Source: UJ101 sp965262705
GTDB lineage: Bacteria > Bacteroidota > Bacteroidia > Flavobacteriales > UJ101
Direction of reading: 5' to 3'
NCBI GenBank assembly: GCA_965262705.1
Contig: OZ253556.1
Span: 2,232,001-2,296,000 of the forward strand
Length of the DNA stretch: 64,000 nt
Position 1 is the first letter of the stretch. Every line of letters begins with the position of its first letter. Below the pieces are notes generated by a model. It saw only the letters and a list, made by a program, of their open reading frames with translations. It ran no database searches and was not told the origin of the DNA. Shown here piece after piece: positions 42,019-50,286 of the stretch. The position numbers and the translations under genes were made by a program.

Positions 42019-44187
42019 TTATTTTAGTCTTTTCAGTTTCCTTACGGCAACTTTTATGACTATGTTACCAAAATTTACAAAGGCAGTCTTTTTTTCGATT
42101 TTTTGAAGAATCCCAGTCGTAGTTCCATCCTCTATTTTTACCCTGTCCCCAGTGGAAAAACTCTTGATGTGCCGCTCTAAATCTGCTAACTCTTGCTCTT
42201 TTATATATTGTTTATTTGCTTTTTTCTCTTCCCGAATGTGCGCTATTTTCTGCAACAACTCATTTTCTAACTGATGCTGTTGCTTCTTCTTTGCTCTTGC
42301 TGATGTTGAATCTGTTTCTTCCCGCTTTGCATTTTCTATTTCTACTATTCTCAAGACTTCCTTGATCAAATCTTTTTTTCGTTTGTCATAGAAATATTTT
42401 TCCGTCAGCGTATTTATTTTTTTACCTATCGAAATGTATTTTTGATTTCTATCGTAGGCTTTTTGATACTGGTGTAATTTAATTTCTATTTTTTCTTTTA
42501 TCGAATCTAAAATTTCGTTTTTTTGTGCGATTTTCTGTTCCGTGTTCTCTAATTTTTGTTTGGATTTTTCCACTTTAAATTTTTCTTGCTGTAGTTTAAC
42601 GATGGTTTTATCTAATCGAACCGATTCCCGGGCTACTTTTTTCTTAGCACGGTTAAGCAATGAAAAAGGGATATTATTTTTCTGCGCCACTTCAAACGTG
42701 AATGAACTTCCTGCCTGCCCTACTTCTAAAACATACAAAGGAGAAAACGTTTTCTCATCAAATAACATGCAGGCATTGGTGGCTTCAGGTAAGGCTTCTA
42801 CTTTAAGTTTTATATTGGCATAATGGGTAGTCAAAATGCCTGTAGCGAGACGGTCATAAAATTCTTCTAAAAAAACTTCTGCCAGCGCACCTCCTAATTC
42901 GGGATCAGAACCAGTACCAAATTCATCAATCAAAAACAAAGTTTCCTCATCACATTCCTTTAAAAAATAGCGCATTTGTTTCAAGCGATAGCTATAAGTG
43001 CTCAGTTGATTCTCAATCGACTGATTATCTCCAATATCCGTCATAATTTTACGGTAAAAATAAAATGAACTTTTATGATGAACGGGCACTAATAATCCGC
43101 TTTGCAGCATAACTTGAAGTAATCCTATGGTTTTTAGTGAAATACTTTTGCCTCCAGCATTAGGTCCTGAAATGGCAATGATTCTTTTCTTAGCGCTTAG
43201 CTCAATGTGTTGAGGGATGGTTTTTTTCCCTATCTCATGATTAGCTTTATACAAAATGGGGTGATACGCATCCATTAGTTTTAACTTTTTTTCCTGATTA
43301 ATTTCAGGTAAAACTGCACGAATAGAACGAGCGTACAAAGCCTTTGCCCGTACAAAGTCTAAATGCGCTAACAAACTTTGATATTTCCCAAGCAAGTCAA
43401 GATGCATTCTTAGTTGTTCAGATAATTCCTTAAGTATTTTTATAATTTCATCTCTTTCATCATCTTTTAATTGCTGCAGGGCACGATTAAAGCGAATCAT
43501 GGAATGAGGCTCCATAAACACGATAGAACCCGTTTTAGAACGCCCTAAGACCACGCCTTTTATTTGTTTTCTATGGACGGACTTTACTGCCAGCACGCGC
43601 GTATTATCTATGACCGATTCCTGAATAGAATCTAAAAAATCCTGGGAACTATATTTCTTTATTTCTTCTTTAAATTGACTTGAAATAGATTGGTTTTGAC
43701 TGCTAATTTGTTGTCTGATTTTTTCTAACCCCGCAGTAGCATTATCTTTTATTTCACCCCATCGATTAAAAACCTGATTAACTTTTTTAATAATTTCTTT
43801 GGTAAAGATAATTTTAGAGGTCAAAATGTAAATAGTACGGTAATATATTTTGAACTTCTCAACAAATTGAATTACTTCGTTAACCCGCTCTGAAAGACGC
43901 CTGATTTTTAGAAAAGAATTGGCTTCTAAAAAAGAGTCTTCAATATTTAATAATTTTATTTCTTCAGTTATTTCCTCAAATTCAATGGAAGGAAAAGCAT
44001 TTTCACTCTCAAAAGAAGATAAAAATTCATTAACACATCTTAATTCAGCACTTAGTCGTTTTTCATTTTCTATCGGGCGAAGTGCTCTTGCCTTTCTCTT
44101 TGCCAGTTCGCTTTTACAATCAGTTAGTACTTCATCAATAATGGATTGAAATTCTAAGTCGTTTAGTGTTTTTTGAGTAATTTTCAT
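42019..44187 (-). CDS. mutS2: MutS2-type ATPase (no C-terminal Smr domain seen)
   Basis: About 722 residues from ATG 44187; the longer frame to 44208 only adds an atypical MSYFCTG. It shows the MutS core (LLNIEDSFLEANSFLKIRRL and the clamp region), ATPase Walker A GPNAGGKSISLKT, LSTYSYRLKQM, Walker B TLFLIDEFGTGSDPELGG and the LTTHY switch. A long coiled-coil and a basic KOW-like C-terminus (FSTGDRVKIEDGTTTGIL) follow, without a recognisable Smr nuclease domain. MutS2 acts on branched DNA or collided ribosomes rather than mismatches. Confidence 0.92.
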   Translation of the reverse strand: MKITQKTLNDLEFQSIIDEVLTDCKSELAKRKARALRPIENEKRLSAELRCVNEFLSSFESENAFPSIEFEEITEEIKLLNIEDSFLEANSFLKIRRLSERVNEVIQFVEKFKIYYRTIYILTSKIIFTKEIIKKVNQVFNRWGEIKDNATAGLEKIRQQISSQNQSISSQFKEEIKKYSSQDFLDSIQESVIDNTRVLAVKSVHRKQIKGVVLGRSKTGSIVFMEPHSMIRFNRALQQLKDDERDEIIKILKELSEQLRMHLDLLGKYQSLLAHLDFVRAKALYARSIRAVLPEINQEKKLKLMDAYHPILYKANHEIGKKTIPQHIELSAKKRIIAISGPNAGGKSISLKTIGLLQVMLQSGLLVPVHHKSSFYFYRKIMTDIGDNQSIENQLSTYSYRLKQMRYFLKECDEETLFLIDEFGTGSDPELGGALAEVFLEEFYDRLATGILTTHYANIKLKVEALPEATNACMLFDEKTFSPLYVLEVGQAGSSFTFEVAQKNNIPFSLLNRAKKKVARESVRLDKTIVKLQQEKFKVEKSKQKLENTEQKIAQKNEILDSIKEKIEIKLHQYQKAYDRNQKYISIGKKINTLTEKYFYDKRKKDLIKEVLRIVEIENAKREETDSTSARAKKKQQHQLENELLQKIAHIREEKKANKQYIKEQELADLERHIKSFSTGDRVKIEDGTTTGILQKIEKKTAFVNFGNIVIKVAVRKLKRLK

Positions 44188-44194
44188 GCCTGTG

Positions 44195-44202
44195 CAAAAG
44201 TA
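44195..44202 (-). promoter_or_regulatory. Putative -7 promoter motif of mutS2
   Basis: On the minus strand TACTTTTG (TAnnTTTG), with a TTG about 16 bp further upstream. It overlaps the extended reading frame, supporting ATG 44187 as the start. Confidence 0.4.
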
Positions 44203-44216
44203 ACTCAAAAATCAAT

Positions 44217-44313
44217 CGCAAAGCCTTTTGCATTTTATTAGCTTATGCTGACTTGCAGTTCCTCGGGCGTTGCATTTCGACAAATTCAATACAAGCTTTT
44301 TTTCAACGGTCTC
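44217..44313 (+). repeat. Family A dispersed repeat
   Basis: Contains TTATGCTGACTTGCAGTTCC, CTCGGGCGTTGCATTTCGAC and the right end TTTTTTCAACGGTCTC. A second right end (TATATTTTGCAACGGTCTC, 44548-44566) lies beyond the family B copy. The 44209-44570 gap is therefore repeat-derived, with no gene. Confidence 0.8.
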
Positions 44314-44346
44314 CGCTTATAAAAGAAAGGAAAAAGAGGTGTAAGG

Positions 44347-44467
44347 GCTTTGCGGGGCGAGCGTTAGGGATAGAAGCGGTATCCTTTTTCTTTGGGCAGC
44401 CTTTTTTGCCCCAAGAAAAAGATAAAGCGGATAGCCCGACCGCCGTCAGGCGGGAACGCCCAAAAAA
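44347..44467 (+). repeat. Family B structured repeat (copy B5)
   Basis: GCGTTAGGGATAGAAGCGG, stem CTTTTTCTTTGGGC / GCCCCAAGAAAAAG (slightly imperfect), AGCGGATAGCCCG, hairpin CCGCC-GTCA-GGCGG and GAACGCCCAAAAAA. It is again flanked by family A sequence on both sides. Confidence 0.85.
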
Positions 44468-44570
44468 GAAAATATCCTGAAAAGAAGCCCTTAAAAATAA
44501 GTGTATTAAAATATTCCTCGAATCGGGTTGAAACTAAATAGAATTTATATATTTTGCAACGGTCTCACTT

Positions 44571-45710
44571 TTATTTTAAGATATTGCGAGAAATAACGAT
44601 TTTTTGAATCTCGGTAGTTCCCTCTCCGATGGTGCATAGTTTTGAATCCCGAAAGAATTTTTCGACCGGGAAGTCTTTAGTATAGCCATAGCCTCCGTGA
44701 ATTTGAATAGCCTCCGTAGCTATCTCAACGCCTATTTCAGAGGCATACATTTTAGCGATAGCGCCTTCTGTTGTCATTTTTTTTCTTTTTATTTTCAAGT
44801 CCGCTGCCTTGTATAGCAATAATTCCGCCGCTGATATTTTGGTCAGCATATCGGCTAGTTTGAACCCAATGGCTTGAAAATGTCCGATAGGCTTTCCGAA
44901 TTGCTCCCTTTCTTTTGAATACTTCACCGAAGCCTCATAAGTGCCTTTTGCAATGCCCAAGCCTAAAGCTCCAATAGAAAGCCTCCCGCCATCTAATATT
45001 TTCATTGATTGAATAAACCCTTCTCCAACTTCTCCCAAACGGTTGTCATCCGGGATACGGACTTTTTCAAATAGTAATTCTGAGGTTTCCGAGGCACGCA
45101 TCCCAAGTTTATCTATTTTTTGACCTGAAGAAAAGCCGGGTGTTCCTTTTTCTATGATAAAAGTGGTCATTCCATGCGAATCTCCCTTTTTTCCTGTACG
45201 CGCAATGATGACCGCAATATCTCCAGAAATACCATGCGTGATAAAATTCTTTGAGCCGTTTATAATCCATTCGTCCCCCTCTTTTACCGCAGTAGTCGCC
45301 ATTGCTGCAGCATCTGAGCCTGTATTATGTTCAGTAAGTCCCCAGGCGCCAATCCATTCGCCCGTTGCTAATTTTGGGATCCATTTTTTTTGTTGCTCTT
45401 CATTTCCAAAAGTAAGTATATGATTTGTACACAGTGAATTGTGCGCGGCTACACTTAAGCCAATCGAAGGATCGACTTTTGATAATTCCACGATAATATC
45501 AATGTATTCAAAATAAGATAAGCCTGATCCGTTTAATTCCTCAGGAACTAAAATGCCCATCAGTCCATATTCACCGAGTTTTTTAAATAAATCTATTGGG
45601 AAAATCATGTTTTTATCCCATTCTTTGTAATATGGCACAATATGTTGCTTTGCAAAATCTCTTACCGATGCTGTAATCATTTTTTGTGATTCTGTTCTAT
45701 CAAAATTCAT
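44571..45710 (-). CDS. Acyl-CoA dehydrogenase
   Basis: A 379-residue flavoprotein of the short-chain acyl-CoA dehydrogenase type. It shows VPEELNGSGLSYFEY, AWGLTEHNTGSDAA (FAD/substrate loop), WIINGSKNFITHG, FGKPIGHFQAIGFKLADM, QIHGGYGYTKDFPVEKFFRDSK and the catalytic Glu region TIGEGTTEIQK. It introduces the alpha-beta double bond in fatty acyl-CoA degradation, passing electrons to ETF. Standard length. It follows the HhH gene's upstream end by 11 bp on the same strand but is likely its own unit or the upstream partner. Confidence 0.93.
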   Translation of the reverse strand: MNFDRTESQKMITASVRDFAKQHIVPYYKEWDKNMIFPIDLFKKLGEYGLMGILVPEELNGSGLSYFEYIDIIVELSKVDPSIGLSVAAHNSLCTNHILTFGNEEQQKKWIPKLATGEWIGAWGLTEHNTGSDAAAMATTAVKEGDEWIINGSKNFITHGISGDIAVIIARTGKKGDSHGMTTFIIEKGTPGFSSGQKIDKLGMRASETSELLFEKVRIPDDNRLGEVGEGFIQSMKILDGGRLSIGALGLGIAKGTYEASVKYSKEREQFGKPIGHFQAIGFKLADMLTKISAAELLLYKAADLKIKRKKMTTEGAIAKMYASEIGVEIATEAIQIHGGYGYTKDFPVEKFFRDSKLCTIGEGTTEIQKIVISRNILK

Positions 45711-45721
45711 AGGCTATGGTT

Positions 45722-46795
45722 TTAAAACGATAAATATACCATTAATTTTTTAGTTATTTTTCTTTTATATTGCTTTTGTAAATGCTCAATAGATGAAAAT
45801 TTAATTCCTTTTTCACGGCTACTTTTCAAAAAGGCAGCGAAATTTTGGCTAATATAAGGATGTTTTCTAAGAATATAAAGAGGGGTTGAGTTTATATTTA
45901 ACCAGTTTATAGAGGTTTTCAACACCGTTTTTTTTCTAAGCAAAGCAATTTTTTCAGCAGACAAGTGAATTTCTTTTAACTGATTAAAATTGTAAAAACC
46001 GCCCAGGGCTTTTCTATAATTAAAAATACGCCGGGCATCCCGGCGTTTGATGCCAGTTGCAACTAACGCATTAATATCACAGGAATTTAAGTCGTTAGAT
46101 ATTTTGTTATCATCTATATTATATGCTGTGTTCTTTTGCTGTTTATCTTCTAAAAGGATATAAGGCTGTATCTCTTTGAATTTATCATCAGAAATAACAA
46201 AACACTTTTTAATTTGAGCCAGTGTTGAAAACCTCCCCAGACTCCTTTTATATTTTAAAATGACTTGCGCCTGTTTTTTGCTAAATCCTAATTTCATCCA
46301 TTCTTTTTCCTTTAAATTATTAGGATTAAACGGGCTTATTTTCTTGTCGTTAGATATTTCTCTATCATCTATATTACCTACTGTGTTCTTTTGCTGTTTA
46401 TCTTCTAAAAGGATATAAGGCTGTATCTCCTTGAATTTATCATCAGAAATAACAAAGCATTTTTTAATTTGAGCCAGTGTTGAAAACTTCCCCAGACTCC
46501 TTTTATATTTTAAAATGACTTGCGCCTGTTTTTTGCTAAATCCTAATTTCATCCATTCTTTTTCCTTTAAATTATTAGGATTAAACGGTTTTATTTTTTT
46601 ATTGCGTTGTTTATTATCTATGCTTTTCTGCCACTGGCGTATTTGTTTTTTTTCTAATTCGGTTGTTTTACTCTGCTTTATCGGAGGGGTATAAAACAGA
46701 ATAAATAGTTGAATGGCTGATAGAAGAAGGATCAAATATAAAATGCCTTTTCTGTCTTGTTTATTTAACTTAGATTGAGGTTTTATATTTTTCAT
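45722..46795 (-). CDS. Membrane-anchored helix-hairpin-helix protein with internal duplication
   Basis: A 357-residue protein with one N-terminal membrane helix (GILYLILLLSAIQLFILFY) and several ComEA-type HhH modules. Two modules, each starting FNPNNLKEKEWMKLGFSKKQ and ending in ILLEDKQQKN, are nearly identical with a period of 85 residues. A third HhH (INALVATGIKRRDARRIFNYRKALGGF) and a further half-module follow. HhH proteins of this sort bind DNA non-specifically; a role in uptake or surface DNA handling is a guess. Located between acyl-CoA dehydrogenase and the symporter genes. Confidence 0.75.
   Translation of the reverse strand: MKNIKPQSKLNKQDRKGILYLILLLSAIQLFILFYTPPIKQSKTTELEKKQIRQWQKSIDNKQRNKKIKPFNPNNLKEKEWMKLGFSKKQAQVILKYKRSLGKFSTLAQIKKCFVISDDKFKEIQPYILLEDKQQKNTVGNIDDREISNDKKISPFNPNNLKEKEWMKLGFSKKQAQVILKYKRSLGRFSTLAQIKKCFVISDDKFKEIQPYILLEDKQQKNTAYNIDDNKISNDLNSCDINALVATGIKRRDARRIFNYRKALGGFYNFNQLKEIHLSAEKIALLRKKTVLKTSINWLNINSTPLYILRKHPYISQNFAAFLKSSREKGIKFSSIEHLQKQYKRKITKKLMVYLSF
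46091..46600 (-). repeat. 255-bp in-frame tandem duplication inside the HhH gene
   Basis: Bases 46091-46345 and 46346-46600 align with only a few scattered differences (for example GTCGTTAGATATTT at 46091 and 46346). The high identity indicates a recent duplication of one HhH module and its linker. Confidence 0.9.
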
Positions 46796-46835
46796 TTCTG
46801 CCGAACTTTACAAAAGTTATCCCGGAAGTTTATGA

Positions 46836-48638
46836 TTATTTTTTGGAGGGATAAATTTCTCCGGATTGGATTTTTTTTAAATAAATTTTCAAGTCTTTCT
46901 TTACTTCTCCAGACATTAAATAAAGCCCTATTAAATTAGGAAGCGCTAAAGATAAGAAAATCATATCTGCAAAATCAATTATAAAGCCAGCGCTAACAAC
47001 GGATCCGAAAACTATAGTACAGACAAAAATGAGGTTAAATCCTATACTAATGATTTTAGAATTGCCAAATAAATATACCGTAGCTTTTAAACCATAATAA
47101 GACCATGCTATAATCGTTGAAAAGGCAAATAGGAAAATAGCAATCGTGATGAGCAAGCTAGAAAAATCACCAAAAATAGAACCGAATCCCTTTGATGTCA
47201 TTGCTGAGCCTGAAACGGATGTATCCGTATATACTCCGGAAAAAATAAGCACCAAGGCGGTTAGAGTACAAACAATCACCGTGTCTACAAAGGGGCCAAT
47301 CATAGCAACAAAGCCTTCGCTCACGGGATGATAGGTTTTGACTGCTGAATGTGCTATAGCGGCTGAACCTACACCCGCTTCATTAGAAAAAACTGCACGG
47401 CGAAATCCTTGTATCATAACGCCCATAAATCCTCCATAAAGTGCATCAGAAGAAAAAGCGCTGCTAAAAATCAGATAAAAAGTATTTCCTACGCGGTCAA
47501 TATTGTAAAAGACGACCCCAAGGGACATTATTAGATACATAATAGCCATTGCCGGCACAATTTTATCGGTTACATTGGCAATATTTTTTATGCCTCCTAC
47601 AATAACCATAAATACAAGAATGGCAATTGTAATGCCTGAAGTTAATTTAGTGGTATTAGGATTAATCGTATTAAAGATCGACGCAATTTGCATGGAAGAT
47701 TGATTCGCCGAAAACATAGAACCTGCAACAAAAGAAGTTATGATTATGACAAGCGCATAGAATATAGATAGTCCTTTTCCGAGACGAGGAAGTTTGCGTC
47801 TGGCAAATCCTTTTCTCAAATAACTCATAGGCCCTCCGTACACTTTTCCATCCGGAGCAATCTCCCGATATTTTACTCCGAGAGAACATTCTACGAACTT
47901 GACCGACATTCCAAATAATCCGGCAATAATCATCCAAAGTGTAGCACCCGGACCTCCAGACGAAACAGCAACTGCAACACCGGCGATATTACCAAGTCCT
48001 ACTGTACCGGAAAGAGCCGTAGTGAGCGCTTGAAAATGAGTGATCTGACCCGGGGCTTCATTTTCATCATATTTTCCACGAATGAGTGAAAGAGAATGCT
48101 TAATTCCCTTAAGATTGATAAATCCCATTCGCAAAGTTAAAAAGAAAGCGCCTACAATAAGCCAGACCACTAAAAAGGGAATTTTAACTGTTTTTGGCGT
48201 TCCATTTGGGTTTAAAACTGGTTTTCCCTGAGAATCGTAAAGTCGATTGTCGTAAAAGAATTTAAATGGATCGAAAAACAAAATAGTATCTAAAAACTTA
48301 ACTAAGGGATTAAACCCTGCACTTACTTTTTCAGCAAATGATTTTGTCGGAATATATATTTTCTCTACAATATAATTCCCTTTACTATCCTCAATTTTTA
48401 TATTATACGTTTTGCCTTCGGCTAGATTTAATGCCTGCCTTTGTGCTAACCCTATTGACGGATTATCCCAATGATAGGTGTAAGGGCCCACTCCCCCGCT
48501 TACTTCTAATTTTATGCTTGCCGTATTAATTGCCGGGCTATCATCTTCTACTATTTTTTTTACTTTTAATTCCTCTGACTTCCCTATAGAAAATAATATA
48601 AAAGTTAAAATAAAATTAATTATTTTTCTGTTAATCAC
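46836..48638 (-). CDS. Alanine:cation symporter (AGCS family) with exported N-terminal Ig/SprB-like extension
   Basis: A 600-residue protein. The N-terminal about 110 residues start with a signal-like segment and a short beta module (LEVSGGVGPYTYHWDNPS) resembling SprB-type repeats. The remainder is a sodium:alanine/glycine symporter: ALTTALSGTVGLGNIAGVAV, FGMSVKFVECSLGVKYRE, GGPMSYL, RAVFSNEAGVGSAAIAHSA. About ten membrane helices are visible. It imports small neutral amino acids with Na+ or H+. The start is GTG at 48638. The extracellular extension is seen in some Bacteroidota members; its job is unknown. Confidence 0.9.
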   Translation of the reverse strand: MINRKIINFILTFILFSIGKSEELKVKKIVEDDSPAINTASIKLEVSGGVGPYTYHWDNPSIGLAQRQALNLAEGKTYNIKIEDSKGNYIVEKIYIPTKSFAEKVSAGFNPLVKFLDTILFFDPFKFFYDNRLYDSQGKPVLNPNGTPKTVKIPFLVVWLIVGAFFLTLRMGFINLKGIKHSLSLIRGKYDENEAPGQITHFQALTTALSGTVGLGNIAGVAVAVSSGGPGATLWMIIAGLFGMSVKFVECSLGVKYREIAPDGKVYGGPMSYLRKGFARRKLPRLGKGLSIFYALVIIITSFVAGSMFSANQSSMQIASIFNTINPNTTKLTSGITIAILVFMVIVGGIKNIANVTDKIVPAMAIMYLIMSLGVVFYNIDRVGNTFYLIFSSAFSSDALYGGFMGVMIQGFRRAVFSNEAGVGSAAIAHSAVKTYHPVSEGFVAMIGPFVDTVIVCTLTALVLIFSGVYTDTSVSGSAMTSKGFGSIFGDFSSLLITIAIFLFAFSTIIAWSYYGLKATVYLFGNSKIISIGFNLIFVCTIVFGSVVSAGFIIDFADMIFLSLALPNLIGLYLMSGEVKKDLKIYLKKIQSGEIYPSKK

Positions 48639-48691
48639 TATAAAATATTAACTAAATTTATAATATATGCAAATATAATTAAATATAAATA

Positions 48692-48806
48692 GAGGGCTTT
48701 GCAAAACATATAAAAAAATCATGGAAATAAAGGTATTTAGCTTTGCGGATCTTAGCTCACGCTGACTTTCAGTTCAGTTGCTAAAGTAGCTTTTGCAAAA
48801 CCTTCT
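48692..48806 (+). repeat. Family A repeat, divergent termini
   Basis: GGGCTTTGCAAAACATATAA at one side and GCTTTTGCAAAACCTTC at the other, with AGCTCACGCTGACTTTCAG inside. The termini (GGCTTTGCAAAAC) have drifted from GAGACCGTTGCA. Together with the tRNA gene it accounts for most of the 48639-49050 gap. Confidence 0.65.
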
Positions 48807-48836
48807 AATATTTTATCTGATTATCCTTAAGAGAAG

Positions 48837-48908
48837 AGCGAGAAACGGGATTCGAACCCGCGACCCCAACCTTGGCAAGGTTGTGCTCTACCCCTGAGCT
48901 ACTCTCGC
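48837..48908 (-). tRNA. tRNA-Gly (anticodon GCC)
   Basis: 72 nt on the minus strand, starting GCGAGAGTAGCTCAGGGGTAG. A 7-bp acceptor stem (GCGAGAG with TTCTCGC), D arm, anticodon arm CAACC-TTGCCAA-GGTTG with GCC anticodon, and T arm GCGGG-TTCGAAT-CCCGT are all present. CCA is not encoded. Confidence 0.97.
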
Positions 48909-49025
48909 AAAACATTAAAATACACACAAACGGGAGCAAATATACATAAAAAGTTAAATATAGAATGTTTTTTGCTTTATGTTCAAAGGTTTTATAAATA
49001 CATTCTTCAATTTTTATCATTCCAC

Positions 49026-49033
49026 TACCTTTG
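49026..49033 (+). promoter_or_regulatory. Putative -7 promoter motif of ketosynthase gene
   Basis: TACCTTTG (TAnnTTTG), 17 bp before the ATG at 49051. Confidence 0.4.
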
Positions 49034-49050
49034 TCTAAAATTTAATTTTA

Positions 49051-50169
49051 ATGAATAAAATTGCCATAATGCAATACGGCTCTGTGTCTCCGCTTTCGCC
49101 AAACAACCCAAGGGAAGACTACTTGACCCCAAAAAGCACTATAACATATAAAAGCGCTACTCCGCAAGCTGTTTTACATCCCTTATCCGAGCAGCAGTTA
49201 ACAGAATTAAAAAATGAAAGGTATAAACCACTTGACCGATCAGTTTTGATGGCTATTATCTCTGCACGAAAAGCGATGAAAAACTTTACAAAAAAAGGAT
49301 TATTAGGGATAAACATCGGTTCTTCAAGAGGGGCAACTGCCTTATTTGAAAAGCATCATCAATATTTTCTAAAAAATAACAAAGCGCTTCCGCTCGCGTC
49401 ACCAACCACCACGCCGGGGAATGTATCCTCGTGGGTGGGTCAGGATTTACAGCAAAAAAATATTTCTTTCAGCCATTCTGTTACTTGTTCTACTGCTCTT
49501 CACGGAATTTTAAATGCGATTGCCTGGTTAGAGAGCGGGCTTTGTACAAAATTTTTAGCAGGAGGAACTGAAGCCCCGCTTACCCCATTTACTTTTGCAC
49601 AAATGAAAGCGCTGCGTATGTATTCCTCATTAAAAAACGATTTTCCTTGTCAGAGTTTAAACCTAAAAAAAACAGAAAACACGCAGGTCTTAGGAGAAGG
49701 GGCAGCGGTATTTTTGTTGGAAAAAGAAAATCTCAATGCCCTTGCACATATTATTGGAATAGGATTTTCAACAGAAAATATTCAACATTCTGTTTCCATT
49801 TCAAAAGATGCAGAATGCTTTCAATCCTCGATGAAAATGGCGCTAAAAATTGCACAACTGGCTACCGTTGATGTTATTATTACACACGCACCCGGAACAA
49901 AAAAAGGAGACCTTGCCGAATATAAAGCCATCCAAAAAATTTTCAATACCTTACCCTATTTGACCAGTAATAAATGGAAAATAGGGCATACTTTCGGCGC
50001 CTCAGGTGCGCTTAGTTTAGAAATGGCCCTAATCATGTTACAGCATCAGCAGGTTATTCCTAATCCTTGTATATCTTTTAAACAAAAGGAACTTAGCCCT
50101 CTTAAGACGATTATGATCAATAGCACCGGTTTTGGAGGGAATGCTGTTAGCCTGATTGTTTCCATATAA
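49051..50169 (+). CDS. Beta-ketoacyl-ACP synthase (FabF-like)
   Basis: A 372-residue thiolase-fold ketosynthase. The catalytic triad is Cys146 (TCSTALHGI), His279 (THAPGTKKGD) and His313 (KWKIGHTFGASGA); GEGAAVFLLEKE and the GGTEAP motif are typical. It is shorter and more divergent than housekeeping FabF (about 410 residues). Bacteroidota use such enzymes in aryl-polyene/flexirubin or related lipid pathways, but no other pathway gene is nearby, so the product is not assigned. Confidence 0.85.
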   Translation: MNKIAIMQYGSVSPLSPNNPREDYLTPKSTITYKSATPQAVLHPLSEQQLTELKNERYKPLDRSVLMAIISARKAMKNFTKKGLLGINIGSSRGATALFEKHHQYFLKNNKALPLASPTTTPGNVSSWVGQDLQQKNISFSHSVTCSTALHGILNAIAWLESGLCTKFLAGGTEAPLTPFTFAQMKALRMYSSLKNDFPCQSLNLKKTENTQVLGEGAAVFLLEKENLNALAHIIGIGFSTENIQHSVSISKDAECFQSSMKMALKIAQLATVDVIITHAPGTKKGDLAEYKAIQKIFNTLPYLTSNKWKIGHTFGASGALSLEMALIMLQHQQVIPNPCISFKQKELSPLKTIMINSTGFGGNAVSLIVSI

Positions 50170-50240
50170 AGCAGACCTTCACTAAAATACTTTTTGTAAC
50201 TGCAAGCCAACACAATATAAATTTATTCTAGTATTAACTT

Positions 50241-50257
50241 TATATTTGTTAATTTTG
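50241..50257 (+). promoter_or_regulatory. Putative -7 promoter region of SusCD operon
   Basis: Two overlapping TAnnTTTG matches, TATATTTG (50241-50248) and TAATTTTG (50250-50257), 30-40 bp before the SusC-like start. Confidence 0.4.
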
Positions 50258-50286
50258 TAAAATATTAATTATAAAATAACATAATA

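Noticed and set aside
44253..44480. Plus-strand open frame between mutS2 and acyl-CoA dehydrogenase
   Set aside because: Consists of family A and B repeat DNA.
47671..47937. Second minus-strand frame inside the symporter gene
   Set aside because: Out-of-frame shadow of the symporter; the real frame carries all family motifs.
48805..49020. Minus-strand open frame across the tRNA gene
   Set aside because: It overlaps the tRNA-Gly and encodes the typical spurious peptide seen over tRNA genes.
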